The notes under the pieces: generated by a model
Told to the model about the DNA's origin: nothing
The model's database searches: none
The model's input: only the letters and a program-made list of their open reading frames with translations
NCBI RefSeq assembly: GCF_001558695.1
Contig: NZ_LNTU01000003.1
Span: 1 to 64,000, forward strand
DNA length: 64,000 nucleotides
Reading direction: 5' to 3'
Source of the DNA: Paramesorhizobium deserti
Lineage (GTDB): Bacteria > Pseudomonadota > Alphaproteobacteria > Rhizobiales > Rhizobiaceae
Position numbers and translations under genes: made by a program
In this document: positions 44,957 to 53,163 of the stretch, one piece after another
Layout: each line of letters begins with the position of its first letter
How positions within the stretch are numbered: the stretch's first letter is position 1

Positions 44957-45214
44957 CTATTGCAGGGTGCGGTCGGCGAGGAACTCGCCCGAGATGATCT
45001 GCTCGCGCATCTTTTCGATGAGCGCCAGCGCGGCCTCGTCGCCCGCCTCGCGGATCAGTTCAGTCAATGCCGTCGCAAAAGCCGCTTCTGCCAGGATCTC
45101 GGGTTCGATGCCTTCCGAAATGCCGTCAGCCCAGACTTCGTTCTGATATTCGATCGCGGCAAGCTTTTTCTCGCGTGCGATAAGTTCGTCGAGATCGGTT
45201 GGAGCTTGTGCCAT
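44957..45214 (-). CDS. Small acidic helical protein, unknown function, preceded by CtrA-type sites
   Basis: 85 residues from the ATG at 45214 (AAGGTGG just upstream); a GTG 9 bp earlier is the alternative. Sequence is helical and acidic (DELIAREKKLAAIEYQNEVWADGISEGIEPEILAEAAFATALTELIREAG), with no membrane segment. No family recognised. Two TTAA-N7-TTAA motifs lie about 95 and 160 bp upstream of its start, suggesting cell-cycle control by CtrA. Confidence 0.7.
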   Translation of the reverse strand: MAQAPTDLDELIAREKKLAAIEYQNEVWADGISEGIEPEILAEAAFATALTELIREAGDEAALALIEKMREQIISGEFLADRTLQ

Positions 45215-45307
45215 CCATTCCACCTTGGCGTATGCCGGTTCTTTCCTCGAGGCCCAGAGAGGCCGTCGATCATTCCTATAGGTCGCAGAGCCGAAGCCTT
45301 GCCTTAC

Positions 45308-45323
45308 TTAATGTCGCATTAAC
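45308..45323. promoter_or_regulatory. CtrA-type binding site (TTAA-N7-TTAAC)
   Basis: TTAATGTCGCATTAAC matches the alphaproteobacterial CtrA consensus TTAA-N7-TTAA(C). It lies upstream of the small gene starting at 45214 on the minus strand. Confidence 0.55.
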
Positions 45324-45371
45324 AGATTACCATCAATTTTAATCGCCTGGCGGCGCCAATGGTTTCAACAG

Positions 45372-45386
45372 TTAACGCCATCTTAA
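45372..45386. promoter_or_regulatory. Second CtrA-type binding site (TTAA-N7-TTAA)
   Basis: TTAACGCCATCTTAA, 64 bp from the first site; its right half overlaps the stop codon of the next gene. Confidence 0.5.
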
Positions 45387-45754
45387 TTGCCATAGCGCGT
45401 GGCGATCTCGTTCGACAAGCCTTCCCCCTCCTTCATGTAGCGGTCAATCGCCGCAACCGCCGAATCGGTACAGCTCGAGTATACCTCGCTGAAAGCCCGA
45501 TACCCACGGTTGAAACTGGCGATAATCCTTGTCCGCCTGGGTTCTTCAGGCTTTTCTGCCGCAATAATGGCATTCATGCGGTCTCGCCATTCGCTGCCCT
45601 GTTCGCCGCACAAATTGCGCAGATAGTGAAGCGAACCGAGAACCTCCGCCAGCCGGATCAGCTTCGTCTCATAAAGCGGTTCGTTCGCCGTCGCCGCTGC
45701 CACCGGCGACGCCATCAACCCCGCCGCCAATATCGCTACCCACGCTCGCTTCAA
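45383..45754 (-). CDS. TIGR02301-type small exported protein
   Basis: About 123 residues from a TTG at 45754 with AAAGGA upstream; another TTG at 45805 would add an Arg/Lys-rich tail. Signal-peptide-like start (AWVAILAAGLMASPVAAA), then EPLYETKLIRLAEVLGSLHYLRNLCGEQGSEWRDRM and FNRGYRAFSEVYSSCTDSA. The two Cys could form a disulfide. The pattern fits the alphaproteobacterial TIGR02301 family, function unknown. Confidence 0.75.
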   Translation of the reverse strand: MKRAWVAILAAGLMASPVAAATANEPLYETKLIRLAEVLGSLHYLRNLCGEQGSEWRDRMNAIIAAEKPEEPRRTRIIASFNRGYRAFSEVYSSCTDSAVAAIDRYMKEGEGLSNEIATRYGN

Positions 45755-45994
45755 AGAGGCTCGTCCTTTCCCCGCCCTTTTGCCGCGAAACAAGGGCCGC
45801 TTCAAGATGCCAATCGGGAACAGGCTTAACGCGAAAGCATGATACCCGCGCTCGGTGTCGGCGGGGCGGTTCTTCTTTTGATGGAAACAAGGCCGCCCTT
45901 GTCTAACCGTTGGTGGTGATGCGAATGTTCCGGAACAATCCCAACAGAAAGCCGCTTCGCAGTTTCGGCGTTACGCGCCTGAAAGTAAGCTGAT

Positions 45995-46417
45995 CTAAGC
46001 AAACGCCTTTCCATCTTCGAGGCGGACGATCTCGCGTGCGACGGTGAGGGTGCTTGCCGTGATGCGGCTTTTCGCCATTTCCTCGATATCGAGCCACAGG
46101 ATCGCCGCCGCGTCGTCGGCGGCCGCGGCCTCCCCGGTCACGCCATGGGCGCGGAAGACGGCGAGATAATAGCTTGTTTCATAGGCGCTGCCGTGGTCCT
46201 GGCTGAGGTCGACGGTGGAAAAATGGCTGAGCTTCTCCGCCCCAAGCCCGGTTTCTTCCATGAGTTCGCGCCGCGCCGCTTCCTCCGGCGTCTCATCGGC
46301 CTCGCGCCGCCCGCCGGGGAAGGCGAGCCAGCCCTTCCAGGGTTCGCGCCCGCGCTCGACCAGCAGGAAGCGCCCTTTGCTGCGGCAGATGACCGAAACG
46401 CCGTGAATGATAGCCAT
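45995..46417 (-). CDS. NUDIX hydrolase
   Basis: 140 residues from the ATG at 46417. Nudix box GGRREADETPEEAARRELMEETGL (GX5EX7REUXEEXGU) is intact. WKGWLAFPGGRRE and the C-terminal ILWLDIEEM suit an ADP-ribose/NADH-type or housekeeping diphosphatase; substrate not assignable. Divergent from the SRAP gene. Confidence 0.9.
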   Translation of the reverse strand: MAIIHGVSVICRSKGRFLLVERGREPWKGWLAFPGGRREADETPEEAARRELMEETGLGAEKLSHFSTVDLSQDHGSAYETSYYLAVFRAHGVTGEAAAADDAAAILWLDIEEMAKSRITASTLTVAREIVRLEDGKAFA

Positions 46418-46523
46418 GGCGGTAGGGGTAGGACGGACAGGAGGGATTGGCAAGCCGGATTTCATGAGGATGAGAGCGCGGTGCGGCTTGACCCGGGCGT
46501 CAAAAGGCTGAACATCGCCCGTC

Positions 46524-47303
46524 ATGTGCGGACGATTTTCATTGACGGCGAGCAGGCAGGAGGTGGAGGCGCTTCTCGCCGCCATCATCGGCGAGGACTT
46601 CCCGCCGCGCTATAACATCGCGCCGACGCAGCCGATCCTGATGGTGGTGGCGGGCGAGTTGCCGCCGCCGGGCTCGAACCGCCCGGATCGGGTGGGCCGT
46701 CTGGCGCGCTGGGGCTTCATCCCGGGCTGGGTCAAGGATCCCAACGATTTTCCGCTGATGTTCAACATCCGCAGCGAGACGGCGGCGGTGAAGAATTCCT
46801 TCCGCGCCGCGCTGCATCACCGGCGCGCCCTGGTGCCGGCCTCCGGCTTCTACGAGTGGCGGCGGGAGGGAAAGAACAGGGCGCAGGCCTATTGGGTGCG
46901 CCCGCGCCGCGGCGGGCTGATCGCCTTCGCCGCGCTGATGGAGACCTGGTCGAGCGCTGACGGGTCCGAGATCGACACCGGCGGTATTCTGACGACCGGC
47001 GCCAACGAAACCCTGCGCCCGATCCACGAGCGCATGCCGGTGGTCATCAACCCTGAGGATTTCGGCCTCTGGCTCGACTGCAAGAACAACCTGCCGCGCG
47101 ATGTCGCCCATCTGATGCGACCCGCCGCGCCGGATTTCTTCGAGGCCGTTCCCGTTTCCGACAAGGTCAACAAAGTGAGCAATACCAGCCCCGACATCCA
47201 GGAGCGGGTGGAAGAGGACTTGACGGCGCCGGCCGGAAAGCCAAGAAACGGCAAGAAGCCGGAGCCGGAAGACGATTCCGGCGGCCAGCTCTCGATGTTT
47301 TGA
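46524..47303 (+). CDS. SOS response-associated peptidase (SRAP/YedK, HMCES-like)
   Basis: Forms a protective thiazolidine DNA-protein crosslink with abasic sites in single-stranded DNA. 259 residues. The catalytic Cys2 is in MCGRFSLTA; other family residues are in YNIAPTQPI, LVPASGFYEWRREG (Glu) and IHERMPVVI (His). A disordered basic/acidic tail follows about residue 215. Normal family size. The upstream promoter is shared with the NUDIX gene. Confidence 0.93.
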   Translation: MCGRFSLTASRQEVEALLAAIIGEDFPPRYNIAPTQPILMVVAGELPPPGSNRPDRVGRLARWGFIPGWVKDPNDFPLMFNIRSETAAVKNSFRAALHHRRALVPASGFYEWRREGKNRAQAYWVRPRRGGLIAFAALMETWSSADGSEIDTGGILTTGANETLRPIHERMPVVINPEDFGLWLDCKNNLPRDVAHLMRPAAPDFFEAVPVSDKVNKVSNTSPDIQERVEEDLTAPAGKPRNGKKPEPEDDSGGQLSMF

Positions 47304-47345
47304 TCGTTCGACCCGTTTTAGAGTGATTGTGTTTTGATGGAATCG

Positions 47346-47523
47346 CTAGACGCTCCCCTCTGTCCTGCCGGACATCTCCCCCACAAGGGGGGAGATCGCA
47401 CCTTCATCGATGCTCCGCATCAATCGCAGGCATTAAAGGATGAGCGGCAAAAGCTATATCTGCCAATCTTCCCCCTTGCGGGGGAGATGGCCGGCAGGCC
47501 AGAAGGGGGCGCTGTCCCGCCAG
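47346..47523. repeat. Family B mosaic palindrome, medium form
   Basis: CTCCCCTCTGTCCTGCCGGA, ATCTCCCCCACAAGGGGGGA on the left; CTTCCCCCTTGCGGGGGAGA, GGCCGGCAGGCCAGAAGGGG and GCGCTGTCCCGCCAGCAT on the right. About 60 bases of unrelated spacer in the middle. Confidence 0.85.
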
Positions 47524-47560
47524 CATCTCCGCCTCAAAGTGGAAAGCGCTAGGATCCGGA

Positions 47561-48172
47561 ATGTTCTCAGCCGCTCTTTCCGGCTTCCTTCTGGGGGCCT
47601 CGCTCATCATCGCCATCGGGGCGCAGAACGCTTATATCCTGCGCCAGGGGCTTCTTCGCCAGCATGTCTTCGTTCTGTGCCTGATCTGCGCCCTGTCCGA
47701 TGCACTCTTGATCGCCGCAGGCGTGGCGGGTCTTGGAACGCTGCTCGCGCAATCGCCGGGGCTGATCGCGGCGGTGACGCTTGGCGGCGCGGCCTTCCTG
47801 TTCTACTACGCTTTCGTGGCGTTTCGCCGCTCGGTCAAGCCGGAGGCGATGGAGGCGAAAGGCAAAGGCGAAACCAGCCTGAAGGCGGCGGTTGCCACCT
47901 GCCTGGCGCTCACCTTCCTTAATCCGCATGTCTATCTCGATACGGTGCTGCTGCTCGGCAGCCTTTCGGCCCGTTTTGAAGGGGTGAGCCGCATCGCCTA
48001 TGGCGCGGGCGCGGCCGTCGCGTCCTTCGTCTGGTTCTTCGGGCTCGGCTATGGGGCGCGTCTGCTCCAGCCTGTATTCGCCAGGCCCGCGGCGTGGCGC
48101 ATTCTCGATGGACTGATCGGCCTTGTCATGGCCGGGATCGGCATCAGCCTGCTAAAGGTTTATGCCGCTTGA
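47561..48172 (+). CDS. ArgO/LysE-type basic amino-acid exporter
   Basis: 203 residues, six membrane segments. GFLLGASLIIAIGAQNAYILRQGLLRQHVF and LTFLNPHVYLDTVLLLGSLS are the diagnostic motifs of the LysE/ArgO branch, which exports arginine or lysine. No LysG/ArgP-type regulator gene lies beside it. An intrinsic terminator follows the stop. Confidence 0.92.
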   Translation: MFSAALSGFLLGASLIIAIGAQNAYILRQGLLRQHVFVLCLICALSDALLIAAGVAGLGTLLAQSPGLIAAVTLGGAAFLFYYAFVAFRRSVKPEAMEAKGKGETSLKAAVATCLALTFLNPHVYLDTVLLLGSLSARFEGVSRIAYGAGAAVASFVWFFGLGYGARLLQPVFARPAAWRILDGLIGLVMAGIGISLLKVYAA

Positions 48173-48182
48173 TCCTCATCCA

Positions 48183-48214
48183 AAAAGCCTGAAACTTTTT
48201 GAGATCAGGCTTTT
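48183..48214. terminator. Bidirectional intrinsic terminator between convergent genes
   Basis: Stem AAAAGCCTGA (48183-48192) with TCAGGCTTTT (48205-48214): A-run on one side and T-run on the other, so it can stop transcription from both the ArgO-like gene and the small gene on the minus strand. Confidence 0.75.
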
Positions 48215-48380
48215 AAGCCGATTTCTTGTTGGCCAAGATCGACGGGCGGCGGTTGTCGTTGCGCGCGTCCGAATGGCTGCGCGGGGCGGCAAGCAGGGCC
48301 GCGACGAGCGCCGCCGGTCCGATCTCGCGATATTGGTCCGTCAGCCTGTCTTGTCGTGGTGTTAAGGCTTTTTTGGTCAT
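48213..48380 (-). CDS. Small protein (55 aa), unknown function
   Basis: MTKKALTPRQDRLTDQYREI start with a strong ribosome site AAGGAG 6 bp upstream. A central Ala/Leu-rich helix (IGPAALVAALLAA) and a polar, basic C-terminus (DARNDNRRPS). It ends at a terminator hairpin, which supports a real transcription unit. No family recognised. Confidence 0.6.
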   Translation of the reverse strand: MTKKALTPRQDRLTDQYREIGPAALVAALLAAPRSHSDARNDNRRPSILANKKSA

Positions 48381-48862
48381 TTCGGGCTCCTTCCTCACAT
48401 TAACAAATCCCTATTCTTCGTCGGAATCAGACTGAAAAAAGGCTGTTTCTCGCCGGTTTTGGGGAATTCGGGTTAATTCGGGTTAACCATGCGCCCTGTT
48501 GCAAAAATGCAGCATTATCGGGCTTGTCATCAGGACAACGGGCCAATCCCTGAAAAGTTCGAAAAAGAGCGTTTGGAAACCATCGCTCCGCCTTTTGGGA
48601 ATTGCTCTTGACGGCGAGAGCGGAGGCGGGGATAAGTGCGTCCCATGAAAACGCCATCCGCAACGACGATTTGCATTTGTGTGATCATTATAGGCTAGCA
48701 GCCTGCTGGCCCGGCCGTTTTCGTCTCCTTAACTCCCTGAAAAGATGACAAACGCCCCGGCCAGCCGGCCAGAGCCGTTATGTTGGTCCGGGCTTGAGCA
48801 GGTCCAGGAAAAATGGAAACCGGTTTTCCGTCCGGACTTGCGTGAATGTTATGGGGATTTGA
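48381..48862. other. Intergenic region before cysS, no gene seen
   Basis: About 480 bases. It contains a direct repeat TTCGGGTTAATTCGGGTTAA (about 48467-48486) and a partial palindrome GAAACCGGTTTTC near 48820. The two TTAA are spaced by six, not seven, so it is not a good CtrA site. Promoters for the small gene (leftward) and cysS (rightward) must lie here. Confidence 0.6.
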
Positions 48863-50554
48863 ATGAGCGATAACGCGCCGCATCTGCGCCTTTATAATAC
48901 GCTGACGCACGAGAAGGAGGAATTCTTGCCCGTCGACCGGGAGAATGTGCGCATGTATGTCTGCGGCCCCACGGTCTATGACTACGCCCATATAGGCAAT
49001 GCGCGCCCCGTCATCGTCTTCGACGTGCTGTTCCGCCTGCTGCGCCATCTCTATGGCGAGGATCACGTCAACTATGCGCGCAACATCACCGACGTCGATG
49101 ACAAGATCAACGCCCGAGCCGCGCGTGATTATCCCGATCTGCCGCTGAACGAGGCGATCCGCAAGGTGACCGAAACCACCAACGCCCAGTTCCAGGCGGA
49201 TGTGGCGGCTCTCGGCTGCCTTGCCCCGACGAGCCAGCCGCGCGCCACCGAAACGCTCGATGAGATGCGCGCCATGATCGACCGGCTGGTCAAGCGCGGC
49301 TTCGCCTATGTCGCCGACGATCACGTGCTCTTCTCCGTCTCCTCGATGAACGGGGCAAAGGGTCTGCCGCGCTACGGTGCGCTGGCCCGCCGCTCGCTCG
49401 ACGAGATGATCGCCGGCGCGCGCGTCGATGTCGCCTCCTACAAGCGCGACGAGATGGATTTCGTCCTGTGGAAGCCGGCGAAGGCGGGCGAACCCGGCTG
49501 GCCTTCGCCCGCCGGTATTGAGGTTCCCGGCCGCCCCGGCTGGCATATCGAGTGCTCGGCCATGTCGATGGCCAAGCTGCTTCAGCCGTTTGGCGGCGGG
49601 CTCCAATGCGATGATCCTGAAAAGAACGTCTTCGACATCCATGCCGGCGGCATCGACCTCGTCTTCCCGCATCATGAAAACGAGATCGCCCAATCCTGCT
49701 GCGCGCTCGGCTCCGATCGCATGGCCAATATCTGGATGCACAACGGTTTTCTTCAGGTCGAGGGCCAGAAGATGTCGAAGAGCCTGGGGAACTTCGTGAC
49801 GATTCGAGAACTGTTGAACGACTGGTCAGGTGCATCCATGCGTTTGGCTATGCTCCTGACGCATTACCGACAGCCAATTAACTGGACCTTGGAAAAACTA
49901 ACCGCCGCAAGATCGGAATTGGCTGATTGGGCTGCATGTGTCTTTGATGGTGTATTGTTGGGAGAGTTTGAATCAAGATTGTTGACGAATAGTCGGCCAC
50001 CGATTGATCCAAGGGTGATTTCACCCCTTCTTGATGACTTGAACACAGTTGGAGCCATAACCGGGATAAGAGCACTTTATCATGAAGCATCGTCCAACGA
50101 TGACACCAAAATTCATCTATTGAATGCGGCTCATTTTTTGGGTTTGTTCTCACTTAGAAATATCGGAGCTTTGCTCACGAATTCAGCTTCTGGAACTGCT
50201 CCAATTGCGCGGTTTTCTGAACACCGGCAGTTGATCTCGAAAGTGCAAGCTGCATCAGCGAATTTTGATTCAGCAGCTATCCAGCAGGCAAACACCACCA
50301 TTTCGTCACAAGGACTGGTGTTCAACATTGATGAGGCAGATGGGTTTGTTTCATTTGATAAAATAGACAGCTCATCCAACGAACCTGATGATATTCAGGC
50401 TAAAATTGACGAGCGCCTGTTCTACCTGCGTGAGAAGAACTTCGCCGAGGCAGACCGCATCCGCAGCGAACTGCTGGAAAAGGGCATACAGCTCAAGGAC
50501 GGCAAGGATCCAGCGACGGGCGAGCGCGTGACGACTTGGGAGGTGAAGAGGTGA
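48863..50554 (+). CDS. cysS: Cysteinyl-tRNA synthetase with an AT-rich, atypical C-terminal segment
   Basis: Charges tRNA-Cys. 563 residues, longer than the roughly 460-510 usual. The catalytic core is conserved: [18 protein letters not shown] (zinc Cys and HIGH-like motif), [23 protein letters not shown], and [15 protein letters not shown]. From about 49805 to 50405 the base composition and codon use change sharply (26 of 60 G+C at 49921-49980 and 21 of 60 at 50101-50160, against 34 of 60 at 49081-49140). The encoded anticodon-side domain is diverged and enlarged. Typical sequence returns at [34 protein letters not shown]. Frame is intact. Confidence 0.95.
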   Translation: MSDNAPHLRLYNTLTHEKEEFLPVDRENVRMYVCGPTVYDYAHIGNARPVIVFDVLFRLLRHLYGEDHVNYARNITDVDDKINARAARDYPDLPLNEAIRKVTETTNAQFQADVAALGCLAPTSQPRATETLDEMRAMIDRLVKRGFAYVADDHVLFSVSSMNGAKGLPRYGALARRSLDEMIAGARVDVASYKRDEMDFVLWKPAKAGEPGWPSPAGIEVPGRPGWHIECSAMSMAKLLQPFGGGLQCDDPEKNVFDIHAGGIDLVFPHHENEIAQSCCALGSDRMANIWMHNGFLQVEGQKMSKSLGNFVTIRELLNDWSGASMRLAMLLTHYRQPINWTLEKLTAARSELADWAACVFDGVLLGEFESRLLTNSRPPIDPRVISPLLDDLNTVGAITGIRALYHEASSNDDTKIHLLNAAHFLGLFSLRNIGALLTNSASGTAPIARFSEHRQLISKVQAASANFDSAAIQQANTTISSQGLVFNIDEADGFVSFDKIDSSSNEPDDIQAKIDERLFYLREKNFAEADRIRSELLEKGIQLKDGKDPATGERVTTWEVKR

Positions 50555-50577
50555 CGGGTCTCTGCCATTCAGCACAA

Positions 50578-50889
50578 ATGCTGGTGGGACAGCGCCCCCC
50601 TCTGGCCTGCCGGCCATCTCCACCGCAAGGGGGGAGATTACGCTTTCATCAATGTGCAGCGCCAATTGCCGACTTTGTTTGCCCAACACACCATTTGATC
50701 GTTGAAATCGATGGAAGTCATCATGGATCGCCAGAACAGATGGCTGATGATGAAAGGCGGACGGCCCATCTCCAGAGCCGTGGCTACACCATCCTGCGCT
50801 TCTGGAACGATGATGTCATCCGCGACATCGACGGCGTCTGCCAACATATCGTGACGGCGGCCGCTGAAACGGAGGAGATTTTGCAATGA
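50578..50889 (+). pseudogene. DUF559 (Vsr-like endonuclease) fragment fused to repeat DNA
   Basis: The conserved part is about residues 35-100: IADFVCPTHHLIVEIDGSHHG, then DERRTAHLQSRGYTILRFWNDDVIRDIDGV, the C-terminal two-thirds of a DUF559 PD-(D/E)xK-type nuclease. The usual N-terminus (LRxxxTxAExxLW...) is absent and is replaced by the translation of a family B repeat (PPLACRPSPPQGGRL). Its stop overlaps the next start (ATGA), so it may still be translated. Probably a relic; composition is less GC-rich than neighbours. Confidence 0.6.
50584..50642. repeat. Family B half-element at the DUF559 fragment
   Basis: GGGACAGCGCCCCCCTCTGG, CCTGCCGGCC and ATCTCCACCGCAAGGGGGGA: the left half of a medium-form copy without the matching right half. 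Confidence 0.75.
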
Positions 50890-51368
50890 CCCTCGACAAC
50901 AGGCCCGTTTACACGGGCGGCTGCCAGTGCGGCGCCGTTCGCTTCCGCGTCGAAGGAAAGCTGGGCGACGGTTCGATCTGCCATTGCCGCATGTGCCAGA
51001 AGGCGTTCGGCAGCTTCTATGCGCCGCTCGTCTCCGTCCGCGAGGCGGATTTGGCCTGGACGCGCGGCGAGCCCAAGCACTTCCAGTCCTCCAACCACGT
51101 CAAGCGCGGCTTCTGCGCCGAGTGCGGCACGCCGCTCACCTATGAGGCGCCGGACGGTGTTGCGCTCGCCATCGGCGCCTTCGATGCGCCCGAGGAGATC
51201 GAGCCGGTCGTGCAATGGGGAACGGAGGGCAAATTGCCCTATGTCGACAATCTCTGGCGGCTCCCCGGGCATGAGACGATGGAAGACACCCAATCGGCCG
51301 AGTTCCTGAATACGCTCGTCTCCTACCAGCATCCCGACCATGACACGGATCAGTGGCCGCTTTCGTGA
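50886..51368 (+). CDS. GFA-family (glutathione-dependent formaldehyde-activating-like) protein
   Basis: 160 residues. Zinc-binding Cys sets GGCQCGAVRF, CHCRMCQKAFGS and FCAECGTPL mark the GFA/CENP-V fold. YVDNLWRLPGHETMED is the family's C-terminal part. Members bind zinc and some assist glutathione-formaldehyde adducts, but many have other roles, so the function is open. Translationally coupled to the DUF559 fragment. Confidence 0.88.
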   Translation: MTLDNRPVYTGGCQCGAVRFRVEGKLGDGSICHCRMCQKAFGSFYAPLVSVREADLAWTRGEPKHFQSSNHVKRGFCAECGTPLTYEAPDGVALAIGAFDAPEEIEPVVQWGTEGKLPYVDNLWRLPGHETMEDTQSAEFLNTLVSYQHPDHDTDQWPLS

Positions 51369-51426
51369 TAAGAGGCGGGCGATTTGCAGAACTGGAAATG
51401 AACCAGGCTCTTGAGGAGCGGAAATA

Positions 51427-53040
51427 GTGAAAAAAGAACGTATCTACCTCTACGACACGACCCTGCGGGACGGCCAGCAGACGCCGGGCATCGATTTTTC
51501 CATCGAGGCCAAGAAGGCGGTTGCCGCCATGCTCGATGAGTTCGGTGTCGATTATGTCGAGGGCGGCTATCCCGGGGCGAACCCCACCGATACGGCTTTT
51601 TTCAAGCGCCGGCAGACCGCGCGCGCCAAATTCGTCGCCTTCGGCATGACCAAGCGGGCAGGCGTCTCCGCCTCGAATGATCCCGGCCTGTCGGCGCTCC
51701 TGCAATCGGCCTGCGATGCCGTCTGCTTCGTCGCCAAGAGCTGGGATTACCATGTGAAGGTGGCGCTCGGCTGCACCAATGAGGAAAACCTGGAGGCGAT
51801 CACCGCCTCCGTCACCGCCGCCCGCATGGCCGGCAAGGAGGCGATGGTCGATTGCGAGCATTTCTTCGATGGCTACAAGGCCAATCCGGAATACGCCCTT
51901 GCCTGCGCGGCGACGGCCTATGAGGCGGGTGCGCGCTGGGTGGTGCTCTGCGATACCAATGGCGGCACGCAGCCGGGAGAGGTGGCGGAGATCGTCAATG
52001 CGGTCAGGAAGGTGGTGCCGGGCGAAAGGCTGGGTATCCACGCCCATGACGACACCGAGCAGGCGGTCGCCGTCTCGCTTGCGGCAATCGACGCCGGGGT
52101 GCGCCAGGTGCAGGGCACGCTTAACGGCATCGGCGAGCGCTGCGGCAACGCCAATCTCGTGACGCTGATCCCGACGCTGATGCTGAAGCCCTATTGGGCC
52201 GACCGGTTCGAGACGGGCATCAGCGCCGAGGCGCTTGCCGGGATCACGCGTCTGTCGCACACTTTCGATGATATCCTGAACCGCGCGCCGGACGAGCAGG
52301 CGGCCTATGCCGGCACCTCGGCTTTCGCCACCAAGGCCGGCATTCATGCCTCGGCGCTGATCAAGGAGCCGGCCACCTATGAGCATGTGCCGCCGGAAGC
52401 GGTCGGCAACCGCCGCCGCGTCATGGTTTCCGACCAGGGCGGAAAGTCCAATTTCATCGCCGAGCTCGAGCGCCGCGGCGTCAAGGTCGCCAAGGACGAT
52501 CCGCGTCTCGATACGCTCATCGCGCTCGTCAAGGAGCGCGAGGCAGCGGGCTATGCCTATGAAAGCGCGGATGCGAGCTTCGAGCTTCTGGCGCGTGGGC
52601 TTCTCGGCGCCATCCCGCTGTTCTTCAATGTCCATTCCTTCCGCTGCATGGTGGAGCGGCGGTATGACGCCAACGGCCTGATCAAGACCGTCTCCGAGGC
52701 GGTGGTCAAGGTCGAGATCGACGGGGAGATGCGCATGTCCGTTGCCGAGGGGCACGGGCCGGTCAATGCGCTCGACATCGCGCTGCGCAAGGATCTCGGC
52801 CGCTACCAGAGCGAGATAGAGGATATGGAGCTGGCGGATTTCAAGGTGCGCATCCTGAATGGCGGCACCGAGGCCACCACCCGCGTCCTGATCGAATCCC
52901 ATGATGCCACCGGCGCGCGCTGGCGCACGGTCGGCGTCTCGGACAACATCATCGACGCCTCCTTCCAGGCGCTGATGGATTCCGTCGTCTACAAGCTGAT
53001 GAAGAACCGCGAGATGGCCGGGCAGGTCGCGGCGGAGTAG
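51427..53040 (+). CDS. cimA: Citramalate synthase
   Basis: Condenses acetyl-CoA with pyruvate to (R)-citramalate, a threonine-independent route to 2-oxobutanoate for isoleucine. 537 residues from a GTG start with GAGGAGCGG upstream. The N-terminal DTTLRDGQQTPGIDFSIEAK and HAHDDTEQAVAVSLAAIDAGVRQVQGTLNGIGERCGN are HMGL-like motifs of the CimA (not LeuA) type; a C-terminal LeuA-type allosteric domain (about 400-530) is present. alpha-Isopropylmalate synthase is a less likely alternative. Confidence 0.92.
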   Translation: MKKERIYLYDTTLRDGQQTPGIDFSIEAKKAVAAMLDEFGVDYVEGGYPGANPTDTAFFKRRQTARAKFVAFGMTKRAGVSASNDPGLSALLQSACDAVCFVAKSWDYHVKVALGCTNEENLEAITASVTAARMAGKEAMVDCEHFFDGYKANPEYALACAATAYEAGARWVVLCDTNGGTQPGEVAEIVNAVRKVVPGERLGIHAHDDTEQAVAVSLAAIDAGVRQVQGTLNGIGERCGNANLVTLIPTLMLKPYWADRFETGISAEALAGITRLSHTFDDILNRAPDEQAAYAGTSAFATKAGIHASALIKEPATYEHVPPEAVGNRRRVMVSDQGGKSNFIAELERRGVKVAKDDPRLDTLIALVKEREAAGYAYESADASFELLARGLLGAIPLFFNVHSFRCMVERRYDANGLIKTVSEAVVKVEIDGEMRMSVAEGHGPVNALDIALRKDLGRYQSEIEDMELADFKVRILNGGTEATTRVLIESHDATGARWRTVGVSDNIIDASFQALMDSVVYKLMKNREMAGQVAAE

Positions 53041-53163
53041 GGGCTGATCAACAGAATTGATGCCTTTATCAGCATAATTGAATGGATTTCATGCCGAGTT
53101 GGGCGCAAGAGCGCGGTCTACCCTCCGCGCGATGCGCGCGGGAGAACGGGATGAGGCACTTCC

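Noticed and set aside
48467-48486. TTAA...TTAA pair before cysS as a CtrA site
   Set aside because: Spacing is six bases rather than seven and it comes from a simple direct repeat TTCGGGTTAA.
51136-52902. 588-residue open frame on the minus strand over cimA
   Set aside because: It is antisense to a clear citramalate synthase gene, has no ribosome site and a His/Arg/Gly-rich composition typical of the reverse frame of GC-rich genes.
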